This document shows, piece by piece, positions 8,506 to 17,297 of a DNA stretch of 64,000 nt. How positions within the stretch are numbered: position 1 is the first letter of the stretch; every line of letters starts with the position of its first letter. Location of the stretch: the NCBI GenBank assembly GCA_041740315.1, contig JBGSMF010000094.1, positions 1 through 64,000 on the forward strand. Direction: 5' to 3'. Both the position numbers and the translations under genes were made by a program. The notes beneath the pieces were generated by a model. That model did not search any database. It saw only the letters and a list, made by a program, of their open reading frames with translations, and had not been told where the DNA came from. The stretch is from JBGSMF01 sp041740315. Its GTDB lineage: Bacteria; Chloroflexota; Anaerolineae; Fen-1058.

Positions 8506-10025
8506 CAATAGCCAACCTTTTGAGCAGTGGCGCTCAACCCACCATGAGCAAAAATTACGGCCACTGAATCTTGGTAGACACGCTCCCAGCCAGACTCGGG
8601 CGCCAAGGCAATTAACTGCTCATGCCGCGTTCTATCTAGCACCAAGTAATCCACTTGATAAGATTCCAGCCGATCTTGCCAACCATCAATAGTTTGGGCA
8701 ATTTGGAGATAATCGCGCCATACATCCAATGGATAGAGTTCAATGCGACCATCAACAAAAACCTTTGCTGTGGGGGAGAGTCTCCAGATCAAAAAACCTC
8801 CCCACTCTGGCATATTGAAAAGCCGCGCGCCTGGTTGAGCTTGGCGGGCAAGATAGTTACTAGCGCCTATTGGCAAATTGTTGGCAATCAGGGTTGTCTC
8901 AGGGTCGCCCATGAACGATAACCGAACCTGAGGGACGGCTAAAAATGCACTCAGTAGTAACATCAGCAGTGCCAACACATTGAGCGTCGGTTTGCTGCTG
9001 GCAGCACTTGGTCGTTGCGCCCACGGCACAATGTCGGCAAGGGACGCAAGCCATCCAGCCAGCAAGGGGGTTGCCACAATAGCAAAGAAAGGCACCATGC
9101 GCAGATAGCGCAAAGCTAATACCAAGAATACCAACATCAGGCCGAAATCGTAAAGAGCAGGGCGGCGCTTGCTATAAGCTAATGACACCAATATCAACGC
9201 TAAACTAGCGAAAAAAGGCCAGGCAAATGTTTGGGTGAGCAGCGGTGGCTGCCATTCACTCACAAACATCTGGCTGATTGCGCTGCCACCCATTGTAAAC
9301 AGGTATTTATGTATGCCCAGGCCGGTTGGATTAACCAGCGTAGCCAGGGCAGTGGCCACACTCCAAGCAATGAGCGGTCGGAGAGGACGTCGTCCGGTCC
9401 TATCAACGGCCCATTCAAGCGCCCCCAACCCCACGCTGGCGCCCAACAGCAGCAAGCCCATGACCCAAGCGCCATGCAGATTACACCAGATAATCATTAG
9501 AACCGGCAACAACCACAGCCGGCCTCGGTTGCCTGAACGGTAACCTGACAACAAGGCAAAAAACAAGGCAAAAAAGAAAAAGGAGAACATTTGAGGGCGC
9601 GCTGTGCTAAAGGGGTACAAGATCAGCCATCCCAGCAAAGCCAGGCTGGCCGCCACGGGGGCACTCGCTCCACGCTCCAGTCCTCCCAAAAGCAACAATC
9701 CTGCAATAGCGGCTCCAACAATCGCTTGGCACAAGACCAGCATTGGCAGGCTGCCCACTATCGTCAACAGATAAAACAACAGATCGCTCAGCCAACTGGA
9801 AGCAAAGAAATAAGGGTAACCATAGGCGGTAAAACTAGATACATCAGTGGCAGGAATAGTCCGGCCAAGCGCCATCAACTCACCGGCTTTGATATGCCAC
9901 CAAAGGTCGCCCTCGCGCAATGGCGCAAGGCACAGCAATATAAAGCCAAGGATTGGCGGCAGGCAGAGCCAAACATGCGTCAAAGATGCGCGCCGGGCAA
10001 GCGATCGAAATGCCAAAACTTGCAT
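8505..10025 (-). CDS. GT-C-like polytopic membrane protein, DxWWH family (paralogue)
   Basis: This is the third paralogue, about 506 residues. It has EGDLWWHIKAGELMALGRTIP after the first helix, and WGGFLIWRLSP and VFVDGRIELYP in the C-terminal region. About 11 helices are seen. ATG 10025 was chosen because it begins 8 bases after the upstream stop codon; an in-frame GTG at 10076 would overlap the methyltransferase gene. In this copy the first acidic motif is GDLWWH rather than DFWWH, which may mark a different substrate. Confidence 0.74.
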   Translation of the reverse strand: MQVLAFRSLARRASLTHVWLCLPPILGFILLCLAPLREGDLWWHIKAGELMALGRTIPATDVSSFTAYGYPYFFASSWLSDLLFYLLTIVGSLPMLVLCQAIVGAAIAGLLLLGGLERGASAPVAASLALLGWLILYPFSTARPQMFSFFFFALFFALLSGYRSGNRGRLWLLPVLMIIWCNLHGAWVMGLLLLGASVGLGALEWAVDRTGRRPLRPLIAWSVATALATLVNPTGLGIHKYLFTMGGSAISQMFVSEWQPPLLTQTFAWPFFASLALILVSLAYSKRRPALYDFGLMLVFLVLALRYLRMVPFFAIVATPLLAGWLASLADIVPWAQRPSAASSKPTLNVLALLMLLLSAFLAVPQVRLSFMGDPETTLIANNLPIGASNYLARQAQPGARLFNMPEWGGFLIWRLSPTAKVFVDGRIELYPLDVWRDYLQIAQTIDGWQDRLESYQVDYLVLDRTRHEQLIALAPESGWERVYQDSVAVIFAHGGLSATAQKVGY

Positions 10026-10032
10026 GGTTGTT

Positions 10033-10956
10033 CTACTCGGGAGCTCTTTTACGCGCATAGACAGTGACAAGATCACCCAGATTAATTGGGCTAGTCACCT
10101 GCTCAATACGCAAAACGTGCAAAAGCCATTCCAGCGGCCAGCCCAATGCTGACCCGAATAATGCAGTGACCCGCGTGCCAAGATAGCCCAAAGTTTGGTA
10201 GCGTCCTTGCGGCCTGGCCTGCAGTACTTGAAAGCCAGCTTTGTCAAACATCGCTTTTAGAGTGCGCTGCGAGAAATAGAAAAGATGCATTTCCATCAGC
10301 CACGGCCAACGCGGCCCCATCAGACGAGCAAACCAACTATCAATATCCATTGTGTGCACAACAAGCAACCCGCCAGGGCAAAGCACACGCCACACTTGGC
10401 GCAGTTCCTCAAAAGGATCAGCCAAGTGTTCAATGACGTCCCACATTGTCACTACTTCAAACGAATCAGTCGGCCAATTCACAGAGGCCAGAGTTCCTGC
10501 CACAGCATTCAAGCCACGCAAGCGGGTTTGTTCAATGGCCCAATGTGAAGGGTCAATGCCCCAGGCCTCCCATCCACTCGCCGTGGCCACATCCAGGAAC
10601 ACACCCGTATAGCAGCCCACATCGAGCAACTTGCGTCCCTTGGCCGGGCCAGAAAACCTTTCGAGCGGCACCAGGTGATGGGAAAAGGTCAACACGCGTC
10701 CCTCGCGCTCTTGCAAGTAGAGCGGGTCTTGAACCGATTCATAGCTTTCAAGCAAGTCTGAACAGTGGGGGCGCGGATTGGTATAAACCAATCCGCACTG
10801 GTTACACTGCACAATGGTATGGTGCTTGCCATAGCCACTGCTGGTGCAGCGAAACATTTCTATGCCCGAAGCAGGCTCCCCGTCGCTAAGAGTACAAGGG
10901 TAACGGACGCGAGCATCGGTCGAGCCGCACAAATTGCACGCAATGTGTTCCATCAT
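10033..10956 (-). CDS. SAM-dependent methyltransferase with N-terminal zinc ribbon
   Basis: This 307-residue protein starts with a Cys4 zinc-ribbon-like segment (CNLCGS near the start, CNQCGLVYTNPRP later). A class I methyltransferase domain follows, with motif I LLDVGCYTGVFLDVA, the acidic residue in WGIDPS, VVTMWDVIEHLADP and a motif III-like PGGLLVVHT. This layout is common in sugar or lipid methyltransferases in polysaccharide clusters. The ATG overlaps the stop of the GT2 gene (ATGATG), indicating translational coupling. It probably methylates the glycan or its carrier. The exact acceptor is unknown. Confidence 0.88.
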   Translation of the reverse strand: MMEHIACNLCGSTDARVRYPCTLSDGEPASGIEMFRCTSSGYGKHHTIVQCNQCGLVYTNPRPHCSDLLESYESVQDPLYLQEREGRVLTFSHHLVPLERFSGPAKGRKLLDVGCYTGVFLDVATASGWEAWGIDPSHWAIEQTRLRGLNAVAGTLASVNWPTDSFEVVTMWDVIEHLADPFEELRQVWRVLCPGGLLVVHTMDIDSWFARLMGPRWPWLMEMHLFYFSQRTLKAMFDKAGFQVLQARPQGRYQTLGYLGTRVTALFGSALGWPLEWLLHVLRIEQVTSPINLGDLVTVYARKRAPE

Positions 10957-11687
10957 GCGGGTTTCTCGGCTAGACGGAACGCCTGGCGCATCCGAACTGC
11001 CCACAGACGCACGACGGTATAAAGGGCTCTGCTAATCTCTGCCCTGGAAACCTTGGAAGTCCCTTCGCGCCGGTCTAGGAACAGGATGGGCACCTCGGCC
11101 ACCCGCCAGCCGGCCTGTTGCACCATATACAGCATTTCAATCAGAAAAGAGTAGCCGTTGGAAAAAATGGCATCCAGATTGATTGATTCCAAGACCTGGC
11201 GGCGGTAGCCACGAAAGCCCGCCGTGCAATCTTGGGCGTGGAGGCCCAGCATCAGTTTGGCAAACAGGTTAGCGCCCCGGCTGAGCAGGCGGCGAACAAA
11301 CGGGCTATCTACCGCCCGCCCGCCCGGCACATAGCGACTGCCAATCACCAAGTCGGCAGATTCTGCCCGGGTAACCAATTGGGGAACATACTGGGGTTGG
11401 TGTGAATAGTCTGCATCCATAGTGAGGATGTAATCAAAACCATTTGCGAGGGCGTATCTAAAACCAGCAATGTAGGCTGTGCCCAGCCCCAACTTGCCAG
11501 CGCGGTGAATGACATGCACGCGCTCGTTTTGGGCCACCATGTCATCCACGCATTGTCCTGTTCCATCGGGCGAATTATCATCTACCACCACAACATGCAA
11601 ATCGTTCGCAAGGCCCAACAGATCTGGCACCAGCCGCACTATGTTTTCGCGCTCGTTATAGGTAGGCACAATGAGTATTGTTCGCAT
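10953..11687 (-). CDS. Polyprenol-phosphate mannose synthase-like GT2
   Basis: This is a 244-residue GT2 enzyme with the full Dpm1/Ppm signature: IVPTYNERENI, VVVVDDNSPDGTG, LGTAYIAGF, LTMDADYSHQP (the DxD metal site) and FRGYRR. It has no membrane helices, as in the soluble DPM1-type catalytic subunit. It transfers mannose or a similar sugar from a nucleotide sugar to a polyprenyl phosphate on the inner face of the membrane. The GT-C proteins around it would use that lipid-linked sugar outside. It is the second gene of the operon. Confidence 0.9.
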   Translation of the reverse strand: MRTILIVPTYNERENIVRLVPDLLGLANDLHVVVVDDNSPDGTGQCVDDMVAQNERVHVIHRAGKLGLGTAYIAGFRYALANGFDYILTMDADYSHQPQYVPQLVTRAESADLVIGSRYVPGGRAVDSPFVRRLLSRGANLFAKLMLGLHAQDCTAGFRGYRRQVLESINLDAIFSNGYSFLIEMLYMVQQAGWRVAEVPILFLDRREGTSKVSRAEISRALYTVVRLWAVRMRQAFRLAEKPA

Positions 11688-11706
11688 AACTCCTTATCCA
11701 ATTTTC

Positions 11707-12876
11707 TCATGGAGATAGATCAACAATCTTGGGGGCTATCCTTGGCTGCTTCAAGGCAAAGAGGTACAATCCAAGCAAAACCAAAGGAACCCATAAAAAC
11801 CAATAGTAGGGAAGTGAATACCTGATGAGCATCCACAGCAACACAGCATAGGTTAGCATCAAGCCACCGGCAACAATCCAGGCCGCCTGGCGTGGCAACT
11901 GTTTTTGCCACAGCCAGGCAACCAATTGGATGATGGCCGGGAGCAGCAGCACCTGATCAAAGGCAAAGCCATAAGGCGCCACAGGTATTGACATAAGCAA
12001 GGCTAGATTCATCGCTGTCAACCAGCCTCGCGTTTCGGCCAGGCGCGTCAATAACGGCGCAAACGGTAACAACAAAACACCAACAAAGTTGAACCAACTG
12101 GTGCCTAGCAGCGCCTGGGCTAACCCTCCCACAGTTGCCGTGGCATGGGGAGGGTGAGCGCCCATTGCCATTAGATAGGCTGTCAGCCAATTAGGAAAAA
12201 TTGCCCACACAATAGCGGTTGTGATTAATCCAGCAATTATCAGGCCAATCCCCACCCACCAGCGACGCCGGCGTATAACCCATATCACAATTAACAATAA
12301 AACAAAATACATCAAGTGCAGCTTGATCGTTGTCAGCAGCAAAGCGACGCCTGCCCAGCCATCGTGACCGGCGCGTAACAACCATAGGTACACTATCAAT
12401 CCCACCAAGACCAAGCCCGTAATCTGCCCCATTTTGATACTCAGCAGCGACCCACCAAACAGTAGCCCCGCCAGCAATGCCAACACTGCTCCCCGACCAT
12501 CAGAAGACCCAGTGGTCATTCGCCACAAGACAAGGGGGGCCAGGCCAAATATGCCAATATTGCATAGAATCCACAAGCGCGCCGCTATATCAAAGGGCAG
12601 CAGGCCAAACGGCAACAAGATCACTAAAAGCCAAGGAGGATTCCAGGTTGAAACAACCAACCCCTCGAGTTGTATTCGGTCTGGGCGCACCTGATGTTGC
12701 AACGTTCTCAGAGCAACCTGGTCATAGGGATTACTGCCAATAACCAACTGCCGGGCGGCTGACCAGTAACCCAAAAAATCCTCTTCCCCTCTACCGGCGC
12801 CCAGCGGCGTGGCAAACACCATCACCAACAGCGCCAGCGTGAGCACTGCCAACAACCCAACCCGCACATTTTTCAC
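11707..12876 (-). CDS. Glycosyltransferase family 87-like protein (DUF2029)
   Basis: This 389-residue polytopic protein carries the same GT87/DUF2029 block as the gene at 7369: DFLGYWSAARQL, GSNPYDQVAL and WNPPWLLVILLPFGLL. It has about nine to ten helices. It is the first gene of a six-gene minus-strand operon running to 5853. GTG 12876 was preferred because AGAGGG lies 6 bases upstream; an in-frame ATG at 12891 has only a weak site. It probably transfers a polyprenol-linked sugar at the outer membrane face. Confidence 0.84.
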   Translation of the reverse strand: MKNVRVGLLAVLTLALLVMVFATPLGAGRGEEDFLGYWSAARQLVIGSNPYDQVALRTLQHQVRPDRIQLEGLVVSTWNPPWLLVILLPFGLLPFDIAARLWILCNIGIFGLAPLVLWRMTTGSSDGRGAVLALLAGLLFGGSLLSIKMGQITGLVLVGLIVYLWLLRAGHDGWAGVALLLTTIKLHLMYFVLLLIVIWVIRRRRWWVGIGLIIAGLITTAIVWAIFPNWLTAYLMAMGAHPPHATATVGGLAQALLGTSWFNFVGVLLLPFAPLLTRLAETRGWLTAMNLALLMSIPVAPYGFAFDQVLLLPAIIQLVAWLWQKQLPRQAAWIVAGGLMLTYAVLLWMLIRYSLPYYWFLWVPLVLLGLYLFALKQPRIAPKIVDLSP

Positions 12877-13067
12877 AATTTCCCTCTCCATTGCCAGGGC
12901 CTAACTCCAATACGGTTCAGTTAGGACTGTAACATAGGGTCTTGTGCTCGCCCACAAGGGGCTAAACGCTTATCTGAACCGTGTTGGGCCTAGCTCTACA
13001 TCAAATAACTTGCTGCGCAAGCCTCGGCCGTTGCTCGCCCCATATTGTAACCGCCTTCGCCCTATAT

Positions 13068-13118
13068 GGCAAGACATTACGGCAAGACATCACTTGCAGG
13101 GCAAGACATCACTTGCAT
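13068..13118 (+). repeat. Three tandem 19-base repeats
   Basis: The unit GGCAAGACATCACTTGCAG occurs complete at 13081-13099 and 13100-13118, with a shortened copy (GGCAAGACATTAC) at 13068-13080. The last copy supplies the -35 box of the next promoter. The arrangement is like a set of operator or activator sites. Confidence 0.8.
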
Positions 13119-13141
13119 CTAACTCTATCTAAAGCTATAAT
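13113..13141 (+). promoter_or_regulatory. Sigma-70-type promoter
   Basis: TTGCAT (13113-13118) and a perfect TATAAT (13136-13141) are separated by 17 bases. The start codon of the zinc-ribbon gene lies 47 bases further on. The -35 box lies inside the last 19-base repeat. Confidence 0.8.
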
Positions 13142-13188
13142 AGCCATTACTGAAAAGGGCCCCCTCTGGGCTTGAGGAATAGAATGTT

Positions 13189-13887
13189 ATGAGCACTGTC
13201 CAGCAACTCTATGAATTGCAGGAAATTGACCTGGAGCGTGACAAGCGGCGCAGCCGGTTGAAGGGAATTCTAGATCAATTAGCCGAACCGGCTGAATTGC
13301 GCGCGACCCACGCCAAGCTGAATGACCTTGAAACCGAACTGAAGCTGTTGCGCGTCTCTCGCCAAGATTTGGACATGCAAACCAAATCGCTTGAGGCAAA
13401 GATCGCCTCTGTAGAAGAGCAACTCTACGGTGGGCTTGTCAAAAACCCCAAGGAATTGAGCGATTTGCAAAAAGATTCGGCGGCTTTGCAAAAACAGCGC
13501 GGCGCGCTGGATGAAAAATCGCTGCAAGCCATCATGGCCGTTGAAGAAAAAGAGACTGCCCAAGCCCAAGCCCAAGCCGCATTATCTGCCTTGCAGGCCG
13601 CCTGGGCTACTCTACAACAAAGCCTGACACAAGAACAAGCAGAGCTAACCACCCAACTAGCCGAACTGGACCGCGCGCGCGCCGAACATGCTGGCGGCAT
13701 ACCCGCTGCCGACCTGGCCCAGTACGAACTGCTGCGAAAAAGGAAAAATGGCCGAGCCGTCGCTGTGATTGAAGAGAATTCTTGCAGTGTGTGTGGCGTT
13801 GAACTTTCAGAGCACAACCTGACTCTAATCATTCTGGATCAAGTTTTGGTGTTTTGCGGCAACTGCGAACGGATACTGGTGGAATAA
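13189..13887 (+). CDS. Coiled-coil protein with C4 zinc ribbon (DUF164 type)
   Basis: This 232-residue protein is a long helical hairpin or coiled coil (about residues 5-175) followed by a zinc ribbon with CSVCG and CGNCERIL. The inner motif YGGLVKNPKELSDLQKD is the conserved turn of this family (COG1579, C4-type zinc ribbon). The structural homologue CT398 binds sigma-54 and other partners, but the bacterial family has no settled role. It begins a likely operon with the OmpR-type regulator and the NACHT-like protein (50-base gap). Confidence 0.88.
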   Translation: MSTVQQLYELQEIDLERDKRRSRLKGILDQLAEPAELRATHAKLNDLETELKLLRVSRQDLDMQTKSLEAKIASVEEQLYGGLVKNPKELSDLQKDSAALQKQRGALDEKSLQAIMAVEEKETAQAQAQAALSALQAAWATLQQSLTQEQAELTTQLAELDRARAEHAGGIPAADLAQYELLRKRKNGRAVAVIEENSCSVCGVELSEHNLTLIILDQVLVFCGNCERILVE

Positions 13888-13937
13888 ATCCACAGCAGAC
13901 CACCCCGCACAAGGAAAAGGAGGGGGGAGGAAAAACT

Positions 13938-14636
13938 GTGGGACAACGTATCCTTTTAATAGAAGACGACGTTGATCTAGCCGAGTTCACCCAGTGGCAA
14001 CTGGAAAATCATGGCTATGAAGTCAAGTCGGCCCTACGCGGGCAAGACGGCCTGGACATGCTTGCCACCTGGGCGCCTGATTTGGTCATCCTCGATATCA
14101 TGATGCCGGGGATTGACGGCTGGACCATTGCAGAGCGCATCCGCGAAAAGTCAAACATTCCACTCATCTTTACCACTGCGCTGGGCACAGAAAAAGATGT
14201 TGTGCGGGGCCTAGATTTGGGGGCCGATGATTATCTGGCCAAGCCATTCGGCCCAAAAGAGTTGCTGGCCCGCATCCGAGCAGTGCTCCGCCGGCAAGAA
14301 CGCACAGAGGGCAGCGCCGACCAGGTCTATCAAAACGGTCCACTCTATATCAATCTGGATACCCGAGAGATAACGGTGAACGGTCAATCTATCGAGCTGA
14401 CACCCATTGAATTCAAGTTGTTGACCATACTGGCAGAACACGAAGGCAAGGTAATTAGCCATGATACTTTGCTCAAGCATATTTGGGACACCGGCCACCA
14501 AGGCCAACGCCACTATCTCAAGTTGTACATCTGGTATCTGCGGCAAAAACTCGAAACCGACCCGCGCCACCCCCAGCTTATCCTTACTGAACGCGGAGTG
14601 GGTTACCGTCTAGCCAGAGCGAGCACTCCCCAATGA
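13938..14636 (+). CDS. Response regulator, OmpR/PhoB family
   Basis: This regulator has 232 residues. The receiver domain shows ILLIEDDVDLAEF, phosphoacceptor LVILDIMMPGIDG and the LAKPFGPKELL lysine. The C-terminal winged helix has the OmpR pattern (ELTPIEFKLLTILAEHEGKV, then RHYLKLYIWYLRQKLE and the GVGYR hairpin). GTG 13938 was chosen because GGGGGGAGG lies directly upstream. There is no kinase next to it. Its stop overlaps the start of the NACHT-like gene (ATGA), so the two proteins are made together. Confidence 0.92.
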   Translation: MGQRILLIEDDVDLAEFTQWQLENHGYEVKSALRGQDGLDMLATWAPDLVILDIMMPGIDGWTIAERIREKSNIPLIFTTALGTEKDVVRGLDLGADDYLAKPFGPKELLARIRAVLRRQERTEGSADQVYQNGPLYINLDTREITVNGQSIELTPIEFKLLTILAEHEGKVISHDTLLKHIWDTGHQGQRHYLKLYIWYLRQKLETDPRHPQLILTERGVGYRLARASTPQ

Positions 14637-17167
14637 ACAAACTAGAGTTTTTTGCACTAGCTGCCGACAGTGGGCAATGGACCTTTGACTTGCTCTCTGC
14701 GCTGATTGGCGCAGTGTTAACCGCCATCATTGCAGTTTTGATGTATGTGTATCGTAAAGTAATTGGCAAAATCTGGCGGTCGGCTGGCGCGCAAACCCGA
14801 CAAATGATAGACAAGTTGACAGCCAGCGTAGAGCTGCACTATTATGATGGCCTGCCAGCCTACCTGGATACATTCGAGGTGCTGCCACATATCATTCCAC
14901 TCAAAGAGTTGTTTGTCGCTCCACGTTTCATCACGCCGTTGCCACGCCCTTCGCTGATTCAAGACAGCGCCCCCCTGCCCCCGCGTGTTATACTGGGGCC
15001 AGTATGGCAGTCAAGCAAGTATTTGCTTGTGACGGGCCGGCCGGGAAGTGGAAAAACGGCCTTGCTGTTGCACCTGGCGCGCACCTTTGCGCAGCAAAAT
15101 CAACAAGGCACCTATGACCCCAGTCAAAAGCACATTCCCATCTACGTCAACCTGGTCGAATTGAGCACTGCGCTGCCGGCGTTGGACGCCGCGACGCCGG
15201 AGCAATCTGAGCCCGGCGGGCAAATCCCTCCTCGCTCTCAAAAAAATGCAGCAGATGACCCTGCGGCGATCTTGATCGCCAACGTTACTTCTCACGTTTC
15301 AGTCCTTATCGGCGGCAACCTTGGCAACCAACTGCGCCGGTGGTTGACAGGGGAACAGGCGTTGGTGCTGTTGGATGGGTTAGACGCCCTCAACCCAGGC
15401 GAACAGGCGCGCGCAATGGACTGGATTGGCAAGCTAGTTGAACGCTATCCTCAACCGCGTTATGTGGTGGCCGCCCCGACCCGCGGCTATGGTCGTTTGG
15501 CCAACCTGGGGTTTGCGGCGGTTCCATTAGCAGAATGGAGTTCCATCGAAACGCACGAACTGGCCCGCCGGTGGACCAAGGTTCAGCAAGAGAGCGACGA
15601 ACACGTCAAAAGACTATCAGACGCGATCAAACCCGCGCCAGGCACTGTCCTGCTGCCACTAGATTCTACCCTGACTGCCGTCGTGTGGCGAAAAACCGGC
15701 TCTGTGCCGGCTACCTTGAGCGGTATATACGGCCAATTCGTAGACAGCCTGCTGGAAGAAACGGCCAACCAACTTTCCCCTACAACACCCCGGCTATCGG
15801 TTTTGCTAAACCATGCCATCTTGGGGCAGGTGGCCACCCTTATGCTCAAAGAGGGGCGCCACAAAGCAAGCCGCGATGAGATTGAAAGGATAATTGCCGA
15901 ACTCGTGCCAACCGATGGTGGGCAAGCGAGCCTCCCAAGCCAAGGCGCAACTGGCCCTAATTTGCCCAAGAGCACAGCAGATTCGTTAGAAATATTTGTC
16001 AAGAGCGGCTTGCTGATTGAACAAGGGCAAGCTATGTATGGGTTCCCACATCCACGCATCGAATTATATCTGGCCGCGTGGAACCTGGCGCAGCGCCAGG
16101 AAATGGCTACACTGCTTGAACGAGTAGACGACCCAATGTGGAGCGATGTATTTGAATTTTGCGCTGGCATGTTGAACATCAGCCCACTGATTGACACCTA
16201 TCTAAAACAGCCAGATGATTTGCTTGGCACACGGCTATGGACAGCCGTAAGCTGGGCCGCGGGCGCGCCCCTTGAAGCGCCCTGGCGCGGCAAGGTGTTG
16301 GGCGAGGTAGCGCGCCTTTGGATGCAGCCCAATCCGCCGCCCCAGGTGCGCGAACGCGCCCTATCTGGCCTGCTTTCGACCCGAGACAAGGGGCTGCCCT
16401 ACTTGTTCAAAAAGGCAATGACTCATCCCGATCCCAAGCGGCGCGCTCAGGCGGTGCAGGGGTTGGGGAAATTGGGCCGCGAGCCTGACCTGGAAGAACT
16501 CAAAAAAGCCTTGCAAGATACCGAAAAACAAGTCTGCATCGCCGCCGCTCATGCGATAGAGTCTATCCCAGGCGATGCCGCAATCGAAGTTTTGGTAGAC
16601 GCTTTGCTGCAAGCTGACGAGCCTATCCAACAAGCCGCCGCCGAGGCATTAGCCATGCACAGCGAAAAGGGTAAAAACATTTTGCGTGAGGCCGTGAAAG
16701 AAGAGGACCTGCTGGTGCGCCGGGCAACAGCTTTCGGGCTGCGCCTGGTTGGTGAAACGTGGGCGCTAGAGCTGCTGGCCCAAATGGAACGCGAGGACTC
16801 GCAGTGGATGGTTCGCTCAGCCGCCATCGAGGCGCTGCGCCTGGCGCATAAATCAGAAGCAGAAGTCGAGCTTGATTTGACCCCCCTAAAGCTTGAGGAA
16901 CAAGGCTGGCTGGTCGAGTGGGGGGCCACGCGCGGCATTGGTGTGGGACTGGGACGGACGGCGCTGCCTGTGCTGATTAGGGCGTTGGCTGAAGGAGACG
17001 CACAGGTAAAGCTGGCGGCCATCCGCGCCATGGCCCGTTTGGGTGAAGCGGAAACAATCGCCCCGCTGCGCCAGGCGCTTGGCGAGCCTGATGACACCAT
17101 CCAAACTGAAGCCTTGCGCGCCCTGACCGAGATTTCTGCGCGCACCGGGCAAAAGATTACAAGCTAG
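14633..17167 (+). CDS. Membrane-anchored NACHT/STAND-like ATPase with HEAT repeats
   Basis: This protein of 844 residues has one N-terminal membrane helix (about 20-42), a P-loop domain and a C-terminal repeat region. Walker A is GRPGSGKT (135-142) and Walker B is ALVLLDGLDAL (243-253), the hydrophobic-D-G-hydrophobic-D form typical of NACHT domains. Helical winged segments follow. From about residue 570 onward there are at least six HEAT/PBS-type repeats (for example RAQAVQGLGKLG and QQAAAEALAM). This is an NLR-like layout: sensor repeats, switch ATPase and membrane anchor. Such proteins act in signalling or defence. Coupling to an OmpR-type regulator suggests signalling here. Confidence 0.85.
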   Translation: MNKLEFFALAADSGQWTFDLLSALIGAVLTAIIAVLMYVYRKVIGKIWRSAGAQTRQMIDKLTASVELHYYDGLPAYLDTFEVLPHIIPLKELFVAPRFITPLPRPSLIQDSAPLPPRVILGPVWQSSKYLLVTGRPGSGKTALLLHLARTFAQQNQQGTYDPSQKHIPIYVNLVELSTALPALDAATPEQSEPGGQIPPRSQKNAADDPAAILIANVTSHVSVLIGGNLGNQLRRWLTGEQALVLLDGLDALNPGEQARAMDWIGKLVERYPQPRYVVAAPTRGYGRLANLGFAAVPLAEWSSIETHELARRWTKVQQESDEHVKRLSDAIKPAPGTVLLPLDSTLTAVVWRKTGSVPATLSGIYGQFVDSLLEETANQLSPTTPRLSVLLNHAILGQVATLMLKEGRHKASRDEIERIIAELVPTDGGQASLPSQGATGPNLPKSTADSLEIFVKSGLLIEQGQAMYGFPHPRIELYLAAWNLAQRQEMATLLERVDDPMWSDVFEFCAGMLNISPLIDTYLKQPDDLLGTRLWTAVSWAAGAPLEAPWRGKVLGEVARLWMQPNPPPQVRERALSGLLSTRDKGLPYLFKKAMTHPDPKRRAQAVQGLGKLGREPDLEELKKALQDTEKQVCIAAAHAIESIPGDAAIEVLVDALLQADEPIQQAAAEALAMHSEKGKNILREAVKEEDLLVRRATAFGLRLVGETWALELLAQMEREDSQWMVRSAAIEALRLAHKSEAEVELDLTPLKLEEQGWLVEWGATRGIGVGLGRTALPVLIRALAEGDAQVKLAAIRAMARLGEAETIAPLRQALGEPDDTIQTEALRALTEISARTGQKITS

Positions 17168-17172
17168 CAGGC

Positions 17173-17231
17173 TGTCAGAGAGCGGGCTGGTAGGCTCGTA
17201 GTGCGCGCACTACGAACGGCCCTCTCCGACA
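17173..17231. repeat. Intergenic palindrome
   Basis: A perfect 18-base palindrome (17197-17214, CGTAGTGC mirrored) is flanked by an imperfect outer inverted repeat (TGTCAGAGAG against CTCTCCGACA). It follows the NACHT-like gene stop by 6 bases and may act as a transcript-end structure. There is no T-run for classical termination. Confidence 0.65.
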
Positions 17232-17297
17232 AGCTCCTAGGGATGGCTCCTGGCAAGACAGAAAAAAGGCCCATCGCCCAAGGGCGCTCACCCGAAT

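Larger units (their letters stand above)
12877..13188. other. Divergent intergenic region
   Basis: This 312-base region separates the minus-strand glycan operon from the plus-strand zinc-ribbon gene. It holds three 19-base direct repeats and a good plus-strand promoter. No gene is apparent. Confidence 0.7.

Noticed and set aside
13068..13118. Direct repeats considered as a CRISPR array
   Set aside because: The 19-base units are contiguous with no spacers, and no cas gene is in the window.
15583..16197. Long open frame antisense to the NACHT-like gene
   Set aside because: Composition is Ser/Arg-rich and without motifs; the plus strand has a convincing protein here.
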